A stretch of 64,000 nt of DNA from Rhodanobacter sp. AS-Z3 (GCF_029224025.1 NZ_CP119392.1:1945001-2009000); one strand, 5' to 3'. Positions 37,314 to 47,900 are shown, counted from the first letter of the stretch. The notes: a model not told the origin generated them from the letters alone. Made by a program: numbers and translations.

Positions 37314-38189
37314 TCAGAGCATGCGCATGCGTTGCCACCATCCGGTGACTTTTTCCTCGCGTATCAGGGTGAACAAACCCGCCCCGAGAATAATCACGAT
37401 GCCCACCGCCATGAAGCCGTCGAGCCCGTCGTGGAACACCAGATAACCCAGCAGCACGGCCCACAGCATCTGGCTGTACTGGGTAGGCGCGACATGGTTC
37501 GCCGGCGCCAGTTGGGTGGCCAGCATCAACAACACCGAGGCAAGCGCGGCGAGCAATCCGTAGCCGAGCAGCAGCGACCACTGGAAAAGTGTGGGCCAGT
37601 GGAAATCAGCCAGCATCAGCAGCCCGGAAACCAGCAGCGAGCCGATAACTCCGGCGCCGTAGAGTGTTACGCGCTTCTCGTGCGATCCGGACAAGCGCAG
37701 GGCAATCATCGAGATCGCGCCGGACAGCCCACAGGCGATGGCCGCCAGATGTCCGATGCCAAGCGCGCGAAAGCCGGGCCGCAGCACCACCAGCACGCCG
37801 ATGAAGCCCGCCAATACCGCCGACCAGCGGCGCCAGCCGACATGTTCCTTCAGTACCAGCACGGACAGGATGGTGACGAAGATCGGCAGCAGAAAGATCA
37901 GTGCAAACGCCTCGGCCATCGGCAAGGCGGTAAAGGCTATCACCGCAGCGATGCTGCCCACCGCACTGGCTGCTGCGCGTATCAGCCACAGACCCTGGCG
38001 CCTGGCCAGCACGACGTCGTGCCAGCGATCGCCCGGCTTCCTGATGAAGGGCAGGGCAGTCAAGCCCAGTACGGCACCGAAGAAAACCGCTTCATAGGCC
38101 GGCAACAACCCGTGCAGCGACTTCACGAACGCGTCGCTGAGTGCAAACGCAGCGAACGCAGCAAAACCGAGCATGACGCCTTTGAACAT
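37314..38189 (-). CDS. EamA/DMT-family transporter
   Basis: A 291-residue inner-membrane protein with ten predicted helices in two EamA repeats of five (for example ALPMAEAFALIFLLPIFVTI and LAPANHVAPTQYSQMLWAVL). The family exports metabolites such as amino acids; the substrate here is unknown. It is divergent from the glutaryl-CoA dehydrogenase gene and lies 68 bases before the MASE2 cyclase on the same strand. Confidence 0.88.
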   Translation of the reverse strand: MFKGVMLGFAAFAAFALSDAFVKSLHGLLPAYEAVFFGAVLGLTALPFIRKPGDRWHDVVLARRQGLWLIRAAASAVGSIAAVIAFTALPMAEAFALIFLLPIFVTILSVLVLKEHVGWRRWSAVLAGFIGVLVVLRPGFRALGIGHLAAIACGLSGAISMIALRLSGSHEKRVTLYGAGVIGSLLVSGLLMLADFHWPTLFQWSLLLGYGLLAALASVLLMLATQLAPANHVAPTQYSQMLWAVLLGYLVFHDGLDGFMAVGIVIILGAGLFTLIREEKVTGWWQRMRML

Positions 38190-38252
38190 GGGCTACCGGA
38201 TGATCGACGGCGGAAGGATGGCGAAGGGGTCACCGGGACGCCCCCGGGACGC

Positions 38253-38258
38253 TACAAT
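38253..38258 (+). promoter_or_regulatory. -10 element of the glutaryl-CoA dehydrogenase promoter
   Basis: TACAAT lies 32 bases before the start codon. No good -35 is visible; instead two copies of CCGGGACGC lie just upstream (38233-38252), which may bind an activator. Confidence 0.45.
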
Positions 38259-38290
38259 AGCGGTTTTCCGCGCTCATCATCGGAGTCACC

Positions 38291-39460
38291 ATGGCCGTCA
38301 GTCTGAACCCGCTCGATCTGTACGATGTCCGCTCGTTGCTTACTGATGAAGAGCGCATGGTGCAGGACTCTGTCGGCCGCTTCGTCGACGAGCGCGTGCT
38401 GCCGATCATCGGCGATTGCTTCGACCAGGGTCGCTTCCCGAAGGAGCTGATTCCGGAGATCGCTGCGCTGGGCTTGCTCGGCGCGACGATTCCCGAGGCA
38501 TACGGCGGTGCCGGCATGAATGCGGTCAGCTACGGCCTGATCTGCCAGGAGCTTGAGCGGGGCGATTCCGGTCTGCGCAGCTTCGCTTCGGTGCAGAGCT
38601 CACTGTGCATGTACCCGATCTTTGCCTACGGCAGCGAAGAGCAGAAAAAACAGTACCTGCCGCGCATGTCCGCCGGTGAAGTGATCGGCTGCTTCGGCCT
38701 GACCGAACCGCATGGCGGCTCCGATCCGGCGAACATGAAGACGCATGCGAAGAAGGATGGCGGCGACTGGGTCATCAATGGCGCCAAGATGTGGATCACC
38801 AACGGCAACCTGGCGCATATCGCGATCGTCTGGGCCATGACCGATGACGGTATCCAGGGCTTTGTGGTGCCGACCGATACCGCCGGTTTCAAGGCGCAGG
38901 AAATCCACAAGAAAATGAGCCTGCGCGCCTCGGTCACCAGCGCGTTGTTCTTCGACAACGTGCGCGTACCGGACAGCGCACGGTTACCGAACGTGAAGGG
39001 CCTGAAGGGGCCGCTGGGCTGTCTGACCCAGGCGCGCTACGGCATCACCTGGGGCCCGATTGGCGCGGCCCAGGCGTGTCTGAAGGAAGTGCTGGACTAC
39101 ACCGGTGAGCGCATCCTGTTTGGCCGTCCGTTGTCGTCCAACCAGGCGGTGCAGTTGAAGCTGGCCGACATGGCCCGGCGCATTACCACCGCGCAGCTGC
39201 TCTCGCTGCAGCTCGGCCGTCTGAAGGACGCCGGCAAGATGCAGCCGACCCAGGTGTCGCTGGCGAAGTGGAACAACTGCCGCATGGCGATCGACATCGC
39301 GCGTCAGTGCCGTGACATCCTCGGCGGCGCCGGCATCACCACCGAGCACGGCGCAATCCGTCATGCGCTGAATCTGGAATCGGTGATCACCTATGAAGGC
39401 ACCGAGACCGTGCACGAACTGGTGGTTGGTCGCGAGCTGACCGGCATCAACGCATTCTGA
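38291..39460 (+). CDS. gcdH: Glutaryl-CoA dehydrogenase
   Basis: A 389-residue FAD enzyme that oxidises and decarboxylates glutaryl-CoA to crotonyl-CoA in lysine and tryptophan breakdown. FGLTEPHGGSDPANM and KMWITNG are acyl-CoA dehydrogenase signatures. The C-terminal TYEGTETVHELVVGRELTGINAF-type ending, with the catalytic Glu in YEGT, is characteristic of the glutaryl-CoA branch. A CGGAG ribosome site precedes the ATG. Confidence 0.93.
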   Translation: MAVSLNPLDLYDVRSLLTDEERMVQDSVGRFVDERVLPIIGDCFDQGRFPKELIPEIAALGLLGATIPEAYGGAGMNAVSYGLICQELERGDSGLRSFASVQSSLCMYPIFAYGSEEQKKQYLPRMSAGEVIGCFGLTEPHGGSDPANMKTHAKKDGGDWVINGAKMWITNGNLAHIAIVWAMTDDGIQGFVVPTDTAGFKAQEIHKKMSLRASVTSALFFDNVRVPDSARLPNVKGLKGPLGCLTQARYGITWGPIGAAQACLKEVLDYTGERILFGRPLSSNQAVQLKLADMARRITTAQLLSLQLGRLKDAGKMQPTQVSLAKWNNCRMAIDIARQCRDILGGAGITTEHGAIRHALNLESVITYEGTETVHELVVGRELTGINAF

Positions 39461-39477
39461 AACGAGGCGTCGCGCCC

Positions 39478-40020
39478 ATGGATGTCGATTCGCTGCGCAT
39501 CGAGACCGAGCGGCTGATCCTGCGGCCGCCGCGGGCGGAGGATTTCGACGCCTACGCGGCCAACATGGCCGATGCCGAGGCGGCCCGCTTTATCGGCGGT
39601 CAGCAGGCGCGCCCTGTGGCGTGGCGTGGCTTCCTCACCGGCGCTGGCGCCTGGATGATTCAGGGATTTTCGATGTTTGCGGTGATCGAGAAAAGCAGCG
39701 GTCAATGGATCGGACGGCTCGGGCCGTGGCGCCCGGATGGCTGGCCCGGCAATGAAGTGGGTTGGGGACTGGTACGCAGCGCCTGGGGCAAGGGTTACGC
39801 GTTGGAAGGCTGCACTGCGGCGATTGATTGGACTTTCGATCAGCTGGGCTGGGACGAGATGATCCATTCCATCCATCCTGACAACCATGCCTCGCAGGCA
39901 CTCGCGCAACGGCTTGGCTCGGAATGTCGCGGCCCCGGCAAACTGCCGGAGCCTTACGAGGATTCACCCACCGAAATCTGGGCGCAGACGCGCGAACAAT
40001 GGCGCCGGCATCGCGCATGA
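39478..40020 (+). CDS. GNAT acetyltransferase, RimJ/RimL type
   Basis: A 180-residue acetyl-CoA-dependent N-acyltransferase. IETERLILRPPRAEDFDAYA is the standard RimJ/RimL-like opening; EVGWGLVRSAWGKGYALEG carries the acetyl-CoA loop. The target is unknown. Its stop overlaps the next start by four bases (ATGA), so the two genes are translationally coupled. Confidence 0.88.
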   Translation: MDVDSLRIETERLILRPPRAEDFDAYAANMADAEAARFIGGQQARPVAWRGFLTGAGAWMIQGFSMFAVIEKSSGQWIGRLGPWRPDGWPGNEVGWGLVRSAWGKGYALEGCTAAIDWTFDQLGWDEMIHSIHPDNHASQALAQRLGSECRGPGKLPEPYEDSPTEIWAQTREQWRRHRA

Positions 40021-40523
40021 GCCACTTGTCGCCCGCGCTGTATGCCACGTTGCTCGAGATTGTGCCGGATCTGTACGTGCACTGTGCTGATCCGTGGTGC
40101 GTGATTGGCAGCACCGCGGCACTGCTGCTGGGTGCGGAAACCAGTGCTGCAGATGTCGACATCCTGACCTCGCGCGCGGACGCTGATACCTTGACGGAAT
40201 GCTGGGCGCCGCGCCGCGAGGCTGCCTTCGTTCCTGCCGCTGAGCAGCGGTTCCGTTCGCACTTCGCGCGTTTTCGTTTTTCCGGCGTCGCTGTGGAAGT
40301 GATGGGCGCGCTGGAACTCCATGCCGAGGATCACTGGCAGGCTGTACTGCCGGGAAAACTGGTGCTTGCCGGCGTGAACGGCATGGCCGTGCCGGTACCT
40401 TCCATCGACGACCAGATCCGCATTTGCGAAAGCTTCGGGCGCGAAAAAGACCTGCGCCGGCTGGCCGCGCTGCACGCGTTGAGGGCTCCGGCGTTTGCCG
40501 TACCCATCGTTTCCGTTCATTGA
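40017..40523 (+). CDS. Nucleotidyltransferase-fold protein
   Basis: A 168-residue protein beginning at the ATG that overlaps the acetyltransferase stop. VIGSTAALLLG followed by AADVDILTS gives the GS-x-D-x-D pattern of the polymerase-beta nucleotidyltransferase superfamily, and VAVEVMG supplies a likely third acidic residue. It resembles small uncharacterised transferases. The reaction and substrate are unknown. Its coupling to the acetyltransferase suggests a common target. Confidence 0.65.
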   Translation: MSHLSPALYATLLEIVPDLYVHCADPWCVIGSTAALLLGAETSAADVDILTSRADADTLTECWAPRREAAFVPAAEQRFRSHFARFRFSGVAVEVMGALELHAEDHWQAVLPGKLVLAGVNGMAVPVPSIDDQIRICESFGREKDLRRLAALHALRAPAFAVPIVSVH

Positions 40524-40565
40524 TGGCCGCATGGCGGCTGTTTACTCAACTCACAAGAATTCACC

Positions 40566-42842
40566 ATGACTGCCATTCCGTTTGCCATCAGCGCTCGCCA
40601 CAAGGGTTTCAACCGTGCCGAGATCGTCGACCAGAACTTCATCGAGTTCGTGCAGTTCTGGAACGGTGACGTTCGCTCCCCCCCGCGTGACGGTGAGGCG
40701 GTGCTGCCGGGCAGTGCGCTGGATGCGCGCGGGTTTCGCGAGTTGTTCGAATCGCAGCTGATTTCGCGCCACCTCGACTTGATGGCGCGCGTGCTGCGCG
40801 TGCAGAACAAGGTGTTCTATACGATCGGATCGTCTGGCCATGAAGGCAATGCGATGGTGGCGCGGTTGACTCGCCACACCGATCCGGCGTTCCTGCATTA
40901 CCGCTCCGGCGGCTTCATGGCCGAGCGTTTCCGCAAGATTCCCGGCATGGACCCGGTGATGGACTCGGCGCTGTCGTTCGCTGCCAGCAAGGACGATCCA
41001 GCGTCTGGTGGGCGCCACAAGGTCTGGGGCAGCAAGCCGTTGTGGGTATTGCCGCAGACCTCGACGATTGCTTCGCACCTGCCCAAGGCGCTGGGCACGG
41101 CGGTAGCGATCGAGCAGGCGCGACGCATTGGGCACCAACTGCCCATTCCTGATGACAGCATCACGATTTGCTCGTTCGGTGATGCTTCGAGCAATCACGC
41201 CAGTGCGCAGACAGCGTTCAACACGGCAGCATGGACGGCGTATCAGAAGTTGCCCGCGCCGGTGCTGTTCGTGTGCGAAGACAACGGCATCGGCATTTCG
41301 GTGAAGACGCCGTCGGGCTGGGTGGCAAACAACTACCAGCATCGCGCCAACCTCGATTACTTTTTTGCCGATGGCCTGGATCTGGCCGAAGGTTATGCAC
41401 AGGTGCAGCGCGCGGTGGAACACTGCCGCAACACGCGCCGCCCGACTTTCCTGCATCTCAAGACCACGCGCGTGATGGGTCATGCCGGTACGGATTTCGA
41501 GATCGAGTGGCGCAGTATCGAAGAACTGTTTGCGGTGGAGTCGACCGATCCGTTGCTGCGTTCGGCGGGTATTGCGCTGGAGTCGGGACTGTATTCGAAG
41601 GACGAGGTGCTGAACCTGTATGAGGCCACCCGCAAGCGCTGTTTCGCTGCCGCCGAAGATGCCGACTCCCGCCACCGGCTGACCTCGCTGGAAGACGTGA
41701 TGAAACCGCTGGCGCCGTACACGCCAGCCGCCGTGAAGGCTGAGGCGACGCGTGCTGATTACGCCGACAAGCGTCTGGCGGTCTTTGGCGGCGAAGCGAA
41801 ACTGCCGGAAAAGCTGCCGCCGCGTCATCTGGCGATCCAGATCGGGCAGGCGCTGCACGACCTGCTGGCGAAGTATCCCGAGGCCTTGTTGTTCGGTGAG
41901 GACGTGGCACAGAAGGGCGGCGTGTATACCGTCACCAAGGGATTGAACAAGACGTTCAAGGGCAGTCGCGTATTCAACACGCTGCTGGACGAGACGATGA
42001 TTCTCGGCCTTGCGCAGGGCTACGCCAACATGGGCATGCTGCCGCTGCCGGAAATTCAGTATCTGGCGTATTTCCACAACGCCTGTGACCAGATCCGTGG
42101 TGAGGCGGCTTCCCTGCAGTTCTTCTCCAACAATCAGTACCGCAACCCGATGGTGATGCGAGTCGCCTCGCTGGGTTATCAGAAGGGCTTCGGTGGCCAC
42201 TTCCACAACGACAACTCGATTACGGCGCTGCGCGACATTCCCGGCCTGGTCGTCGGTTGTCCCAGCCGTGGCGACGACGCGGCAATGATGCTGCGCACGC
42301 TGATGGCGCTGGCAAAAGTCGATGGGCGGGTTTGCGCGTTCCTTGAACCGATCGCGCTGTACATGACCAAGGACTTGTACGAAGCCGGTGACGGCCAGTG
42401 GCAGTTCGACTATCCGGCACTGGATCAGGCGATGACCCTGGGCGAAGGACGCGTCTACAACGAGGCCGCGGTCGACTTGGTGGTGTTCACCTTTGGCAAT
42501 GGCGTACCCATGGCTTTGCGCGCCGCCCGCACGATCGAAAAAGAACTGGCTTGGCAAGTGCGCGTGATCGACCTGCGCTGGCTGGCGCCGCTCAACGATG
42601 CTTTCATCGCGGCGCAGGCAAAGACTGCCAGGCGCATCCTGGTGCTGGACGAAGGTCGCAAGAGCGCCGGCGTGGGCGAGGGTGTGATCACCGCGATCGT
42701 CGAAGGTGGCTGTGGTGGCACACCGTTGCATCGCGTAGTGGGTGCCGATACGTTCACGCCGCTCGCTGGTGCTGCGTTGCTGGTGTTGCCGGGTGAGGCC
42801 GATGTGGTGGCAGCGGCGCGCGAGTTGGCTGCGCGGCAGTAG
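40566..42842 (+). CDS. Fused 2-oxoacid dehydrogenase E1 alpha/beta
   Basis: A 758-residue protein joining the two E1 subunits of a branched-chain-type 2-oxoacid dehydrogenase. The alpha part (about 1-350) has the thiamine diphosphate site CSFGDASSNHASAQTAFN and CEDNGIGISVKTP, and YTIGSSGHEGNAM. The beta part (about 430-758) has LLFGEDVAQKGGVYTVTKGL, LPLPEIQYLAYFHNACDQ and a C-terminal VIDLRWLAPLND segment. It would decarboxylate a 2-oxoacid and pass the acyl group to a lipoyl E2. No E2 or E3 gene is nearby, so the partners must be elsewhere. The fusion is uninterrupted. Confidence 0.9.
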   Translation: MTAIPFAISARHKGFNRAEIVDQNFIEFVQFWNGDVRSPPRDGEAVLPGSALDARGFRELFESQLISRHLDLMARVLRVQNKVFYTIGSSGHEGNAMVARLTRHTDPAFLHYRSGGFMAERFRKIPGMDPVMDSALSFAASKDDPASGGRHKVWGSKPLWVLPQTSTIASHLPKALGTAVAIEQARRIGHQLPIPDDSITICSFGDASSNHASAQTAFNTAAWTAYQKLPAPVLFVCEDNGIGISVKTPSGWVANNYQHRANLDYFFADGLDLAEGYAQVQRAVEHCRNTRRPTFLHLKTTRVMGHAGTDFEIEWRSIEELFAVESTDPLLRSAGIALESGLYSKDEVLNLYEATRKRCFAAAEDADSRHRLTSLEDVMKPLAPYTPAAVKAEATRADYADKRLAVFGGEAKLPEKLPPRHLAIQIGQALHDLLAKYPEALLFGEDVAQKGGVYTVTKGLNKTFKGSRVFNTLLDETMILGLAQGYANMGMLPLPEIQYLAYFHNACDQIRGEAASLQFFSNNQYRNPMVMRVASLGYQKGFGGHFHNDNSITALRDIPGLVVGCPSRGDDAAMMLRTLMALAKVDGRVCAFLEPIALYMTKDLYEAGDGQWQFDYPALDQAMTLGEGRVYNEAAVDLVVFTFGNGVPMALRAARTIEKELAWQVRVIDLRWLAPLNDAFIAAQAKTARRILVLDEGRKSAGVGEGVITAIVEGGCGGTPLHRVVGADTFTPLAGAALLVLPGEADVVAAARELAARQ

Positions 42843-42865
42843 ACGACGGGTTGGCTGCGCTGAAC

Positions 42866-44626
42866 TTAGCCGTCCGATTCGCGTTTTTCCACGATGTGCA
42901 GCCGCCGGCTGGTGCCGGTTTCACCGACATCCGTGGTGGCGCCACGGTACATGCAGACGCGATTGCGGCCTTTGAGCTTGGCGTCGTACATCGCCTGGTC
43001 GGCACGCTCCACCAGACTTTCCACGTTGTCACCTTCGCGGTGGGTGGCGATGCCGATACTGACGCTGAGCAGGCCGGAGTCACGGTCAACGGGAATCTCC
43101 AGTCGATATACGCGGCGGCATAAACGCGTGGCCACCTGCATCGCTTGCGCGGACTGGGTGTTGTCGAGAATGGCGACGAATTCCTCGCCACCGTAACGCC
43201 CGAGCAGGTCGCCCGGGCGCAGTTCGGCGGTCAGCGCCTTGCTTACTTCGACCAGTGCGCGGTCGCCGGCATGGTGGCCGTGGCAATCGTTCAATTGCTT
43301 GAAGTGATCCAGATCGAGAAACAACATGGCGATCGGTCGCGGCTTGCCATCGGACAACATCACGTTGGCGCGCTCCACCCAGGCACGGCGATTGAGTGCA
43401 TTGGTGAGCACGTCCCGGTCGGCCAGTACGCGCACCAGGTCGCTGTCGCGCCGCAACCGCAGCGTGCGGTCGGCCAGTCCGATGGACAACACCAGCGCTT
43501 CGAACGCGCCGCCGGCAAGGCTGCCATCGCTGAGCCAGTCGATATGGGGCAGTGCACCGTCCACCTGGGCACTGCTCAGTGCAGTCAACAGCAGCAGTGG
43601 CGTCCAGCCGGCCAGGAAGAACCACGCCTGACGCGAGCCGCGAATGGCAGCCACGATGGCGGCCAGCAACAGCAACAGCGCGCCGAGCATCAGCAACGGA
43701 TTGAGCAGGATCTGAGCCACGGTCACCAGCAGTGGAATCTGGCTGCTGCGCATCAGTACCAACTGGATCATGCCCACCGCCAACGCGGTGATCGGCACGC
43801 GCAGCAGCGGGGCATAACGCGGTAGCTCGCAGAAGCGGATCATGAACAGTGACGCGAACGCGACCGACAGTGCCACCGCCGCCGAACCCGTCAATGTCGC
43901 CATGCCCGACAGCCATTCCCATTCCAGCGGATGGAACACGAAACCCGTCTGAATCCCCTGGATGATGCTGTAGCAAAGAATGTAGCCGGCATACCAGGCG
44001 TAAGTGACATCGCGCAACATGCCGGCAAAGCAGATCGCCATCAACACCATGGCCAGCATCACCGCGAAGCAGGCGCTGGCAAAGACCAGCCACTGGGCGT
44101 CCTGCTGCGCGTAGTCGTGCAACGACTGGATGTCGAAACGCACCGGCGCAGCCAGCGTTTTGCTTGGCTGGAATCGCAGCAGAATCGGTGCACGCGACGA
44201 CAGATCGTCGGGCAGTTGCCAGGCCAGTCGGCCGTGCCCGTGGAACGGTGCACTGAAATCATCCAGCGCCAGTGTTTGCGCGGCTGCGCCGGAAATCACG
44301 GTGACTTCGGCGAAGGTCGGCGGATAGATCGTCAACACCTGCTTCACCGCCTTCCAGGGCGGCTGCGGTGCGATGACCACCCAACTGCCGGCACCATCGT
44401 TGGGAAACCGCTGCAGCAACGAGGGGTCAAAGCTGTGCAGCAGGCCGGCGCGGTAGTCCTTCAGGATACGGGCCGGTGTATCGCCCGTGCGTGCCACACG
44501 CCAGGCGCCATTGAGCGGGGTGGCCGCATGGCTTGCGCCGGCGATCAGCACAAGCAGGGTCAACAACCAGCCGCGCCAGACGCGTGCTGGACGACGCGAG
44601 GTCAGTAGTGCGCGCAGCTTTTCCAT
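42866..44626 (-). CDS. 7TM-DISM-type diguanylate cyclase
   Basis: A 586-residue protein starting at 44626, where GGAGA precedes the ATG. A signal peptide ends near ASHA-ATP (about 35). A periplasmic region (about 36-190) is followed by seven predicted helices (about 200-390), the layout of 7TMR-DISM receptors. The GGDEF domain has DVLTNALNRRAWVERA and the active signature RYGGEEFVAIL, with an RPGD inhibitory site nine residues before it. The periplasmic ligand is unknown. A run of nine Gs (plus strand) lies 63-71 bases upstream. Confidence 0.9.
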   Translation of the reverse strand: MEKLRALLTSRRPARVWRGWLLTLLVLIAGASHAATPLNGAWRVARTGDTPARILKDYRAGLLHSFDPSLLQRFPNDGAGSWVVIAPQPPWKAVKQVLTIYPPTFAEVTVISGAAAQTLALDDFSAPFHGHGRLAWQLPDDLSSRAPILLRFQPSKTLAAPVRFDIQSLHDYAQQDAQWLVFASACFAVMLAMVLMAICFAGMLRDVTYAWYAGYILCYSIIQGIQTGFVFHPLEWEWLSGMATLTGSAAVALSVAFASLFMIRFCELPRYAPLLRVPITALAVGMIQLVLMRSSQIPLLVTVAQILLNPLLMLGALLLLLAAIVAAIRGSRQAWFFLAGWTPLLLLTALSSAQVDGALPHIDWLSDGSLAGGAFEALVLSIGLADRTLRLRRDSDLVRVLADRDVLTNALNRRAWVERANVMLSDGKPRPIAMLFLDLDHFKQLNDCHGHHAGDRALVEVSKALTAELRPGDLLGRYGGEEFVAILDNTQSAQAMQVATRLCRRVYRLEIPVDRDSGLLSVSIGIATHREGDNVESLVERADQAMYDAKLKGRNRVCMYRGATTDVGETGTSRRLHIVEKRESDG

Positions 44627-44967
44627 CTGCCGTTCTCCGAACTGCCATGGTGTTGCGTGAGTGCCGTTGCTTGATCCTGGTTGTGATAGGGGGGGGGCGC
44701 CGTTTCCTGATGGTGTCTGGCGCCTGCTGATTATTGCCCCAACCTGTGCCGATTCAGAGGCTTCCCCTTCCAGCGGGTCGACTATCTGTTCGGCTGGCCT
44801 TTGCTGATATTCAGGAAAGCACGGGCCGTGCCAATGGCCTTGAGAGTGCCGCAAGGCGCAGGTTTGTCGCGATTCCTGCTGAGCAGTCAGTCGTGGGAAG
44901 GTTGTGCGCGCAGTAGAAACTGGTCCAGTCGCGACGCTGGGTGTCAGCGGCACAACAATCCGCTGGC
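44627..44967. other. Intergenic region between mfd and the 7TM cyclase
   Basis: No gene is supported in these 341 bases. It should hold the promoter of the cyclase on the minus strand. A homopolymer of nine Gs (44689-44697; Cs on the transcribed sense) is the only striking feature. Confidence 0.5.
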
Positions 44968-47900
44968 TCAGCCGGGGCGACGCGCTCCCAACAGAATCAA
45001 TACTTCCTGTGCGCTGCGAATGCGCTCGCTGGCACCGGGCAGCTCAAGCATGATTTTCAGTTTGTCCTGGCCATCCAGCTTGTAGACGCGCGGCAGTTGC
45101 TGGATCAATTTGATGATCGCCATGGGATCGACTTCGGGTTTTTCGCGGAAAGTGATCCGTCCACCGTTGGCACCGAAATCGAGTTTGCGAATGCCTAGCG
45201 GGGTGGCCATCAGTTTCAGGCTGGCCACGGCGAACAGTTGCTTGGTGCTATCCGGAAGCAAGCCGAATCGATCGATCATCTCCACTTGCAGATCGCGCAG
45301 GTCGTCTTCGCTGCGCGCGCTGGCGATGCGCTTGTACAAGGTCAGGCGTGCGTGCACATCGCCCAGGTAATCGTCCGGGATCAGTGCGGGCAGGTGCAGC
45401 TCGACTTCGGTTTCGTGTTCGCTGCTGAGGTCGAAGTCCGGGATCTTGCCGGACTTCAGCGCGCGCACCGCCCGATCGAGCAGCTCCGTGTACAGACCGA
45501 AGCCGATTTCCTGGATCTGCCCGGATTGCTCGTCGCCCAGCAGTTCGCCGGCTCCGCGAATTTCCAGATCATGCGTCGCGAGGGTGAAGCCGGCGCCAAG
45601 TTCTTCGAGCGAGGCCAGTGCTTCCAGGCGCTTTTGCGCATCGGCGGTGATCGACTTGCGATCGGGCACGACCAGATACGCGTAGGCGCGATGATGCGAA
45701 CGACCGACGCGGCCACGCAGCTGGTGCAACTGCGCCAGGCCGAAGCGATCGGCGCGGTCGATGATGATGGTGTTGGCGGTGGGGATGTCGATGCCGGTTT
45801 CGATGATGGTGGTGCATACCAGCACGTTGAAACGCTGGCGATGGAAGTCCGCCATCACGCCTTCCAGTTCGCGCTCGGGCATCTGGCCGTGCGCGATGCG
45901 GATGCGCGCATCGGGAACCAGCTCCTGCAGCTCGCGCACCGTGCGATCGATGCTCTGTACCTCGTTGTGCAGGAAGTACACCTGACCGCCGCGCGATAGC
46001 TCGCGCTGCAGTGCCTCGCGGATCGTCGCCGGGTCCCACGCCGAAATGAAGGTGCGCACGGCGGAGCGGTGTGCCGGTGGCGTGGCAATCAACGACAGGT
46101 CGCGCAGACCGGCCATCGCCATGTTCAGCGTGCGCGGGATCGGCGTGGCGGTCATCGTCAGCAGGTCGACTTCGGCACGCAGCTTCTTCAACTGCTCCTT
46201 CTGGCGCACGCCGAAACGCTGTTCCTCGTCGACGATCACCAGGCCCAGATTCTTGAACTTGATATCCGGCTGCAGCAGCTTGTGGGTACCGACGATCACG
46301 TCGATCTGGCCATCGGCCAGACGCTTCAGCGCCTCGTTCACTTCCTTGGCGGATTTGAAACGTGACAACACGTCGACGCGCACCGGCCAGTCGGCGAAGC
46401 GGTCGGCGAAATTGCGGTAATGCTGCTGGGCGAGCAGGGTGGTCGGCACCAGCACGGCGACCTGCTTGCCGGCCGTGGCGGTGGCAAACGCGGCGCGCAG
46501 CGCGACTTCCGTCTTGCCGAAACCGACGTCGCCGCAGATGACGCGGTCCATCGCACGCGGTGCGGCCAGGTCGGCCAGCACCGCCTCGATCGCGCTTTCC
46601 TGATCAGGGGTTTCCTCGAACGGGAAGGTGCTGCCGAACTCCTCCACCAGCTGACGATCAATCGGCATCGACTCGCCACCGCGGGCTGCGCGCTGCGCGT
46701 AGATCGCCAGTAGTTCGGCGGCCACGTCGCGCACTTTTTCCGCGGCCTTCTTGCGTGCGCGCTCCCATGCGTCGCCGCCCAGCGAATGCAGCGGTGCCAG
46801 TTCCGGCGCGGTGCCGGAATAGCGGCTGACCAGACCGAGCTGCGCCACCGGCACGTAAAGCTTGTCGCCCTTGGCGTATTCGATGGTGAGGAACTCGCCA
46901 TCCATGCCACCGACGTCCATCGACTGCAGGCCCTGGTAGCGGCCCACGCCATGATCGACATGCACGATCGGCGCGCCGAGGGTGAGTTCGGTGAGATCGC
47001 GGATGATGCTTTCCGGATCACGCGCAGTGCCGCGGCGGCGCTTGCGGTCGCGTTCGCTGCGCACGCGCTCGCCGTACAGTTCGCGCTCGGTAAGCACGGT
47101 CAGCACGGGCTTGGTCAGCGCGAAGCCCTGTTCGAGGCTGGCGATGGTGATGGCGAATTTCGGGCCGTCGCTTTGCGTGGGCGGCAGGAAATCAGCCCAG
47201 CTCTCGATGTTCTGTGGCTTCAATTCTGCGCTGGCGAGGGTCTCGATCAACGCTTCGCGTCGTCCCGCCGAGTCCGCGGCGATCAGCACGCGGCCGGGAT
47301 AGCTGGACAAGAAGTGCCTGAGCGAGCTACCCGGTTCTTCGCCCTTGCGGTTGAGCGGAACATCCGGTGCGGGCTGCGTGCCCACGGCGACCGCGTGCTC
47401 GTGGCTGGCATCGACCACTTCCACACGCAGCCGCTTGTTCAACTGCTCGCGCAGCTTGTCCGGTGGCAGGTAGAGCTCGGCCGGTGGCAACACCGGGCGC
47501 TCGATGTCGTGCGCCCGCTGGTCGTAGCGAGCTTCGGTTTGTGCCCAGAACTGATCGGCGGCTTCGCCGGTACCTTCGCCGAGCACGAACAAAGCGTCGT
47601 CGGCGAGATAGTCAAACAGCGTGGCGGTTTGTTTGAAGAACAGCGGCAAGTAGTACTCGATGCCGCCGGGCGTCACGCCTTCCTTCATGTCTTGGTACAG
47701 CGGGCAGCGACGCACGTCGATCGGAAAGCGTTCGCGCAGGTTGCCGCGAAATTCCTTCGCTGCTTCATCGGTCAGCGGAAATTCGCGCGCCGGCAGCAGT
47801 TCGACTTTTTCGACCTGCTGCTGCGAGCGCTGCGTTTCCGGATCGAAGCTGCGGATCGAGTCCACTTCGTCATCGAACAATTCGATGCGATACGGCTCGT

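Noticed and set aside
40551..42731. 726-codon open frame on the minus strand
   Set aside because: It lies fully antisense to the E1 alpha/beta gene, has low-complexity Arg/His/Gln-rich content and no domain pattern; high GC removes stops.
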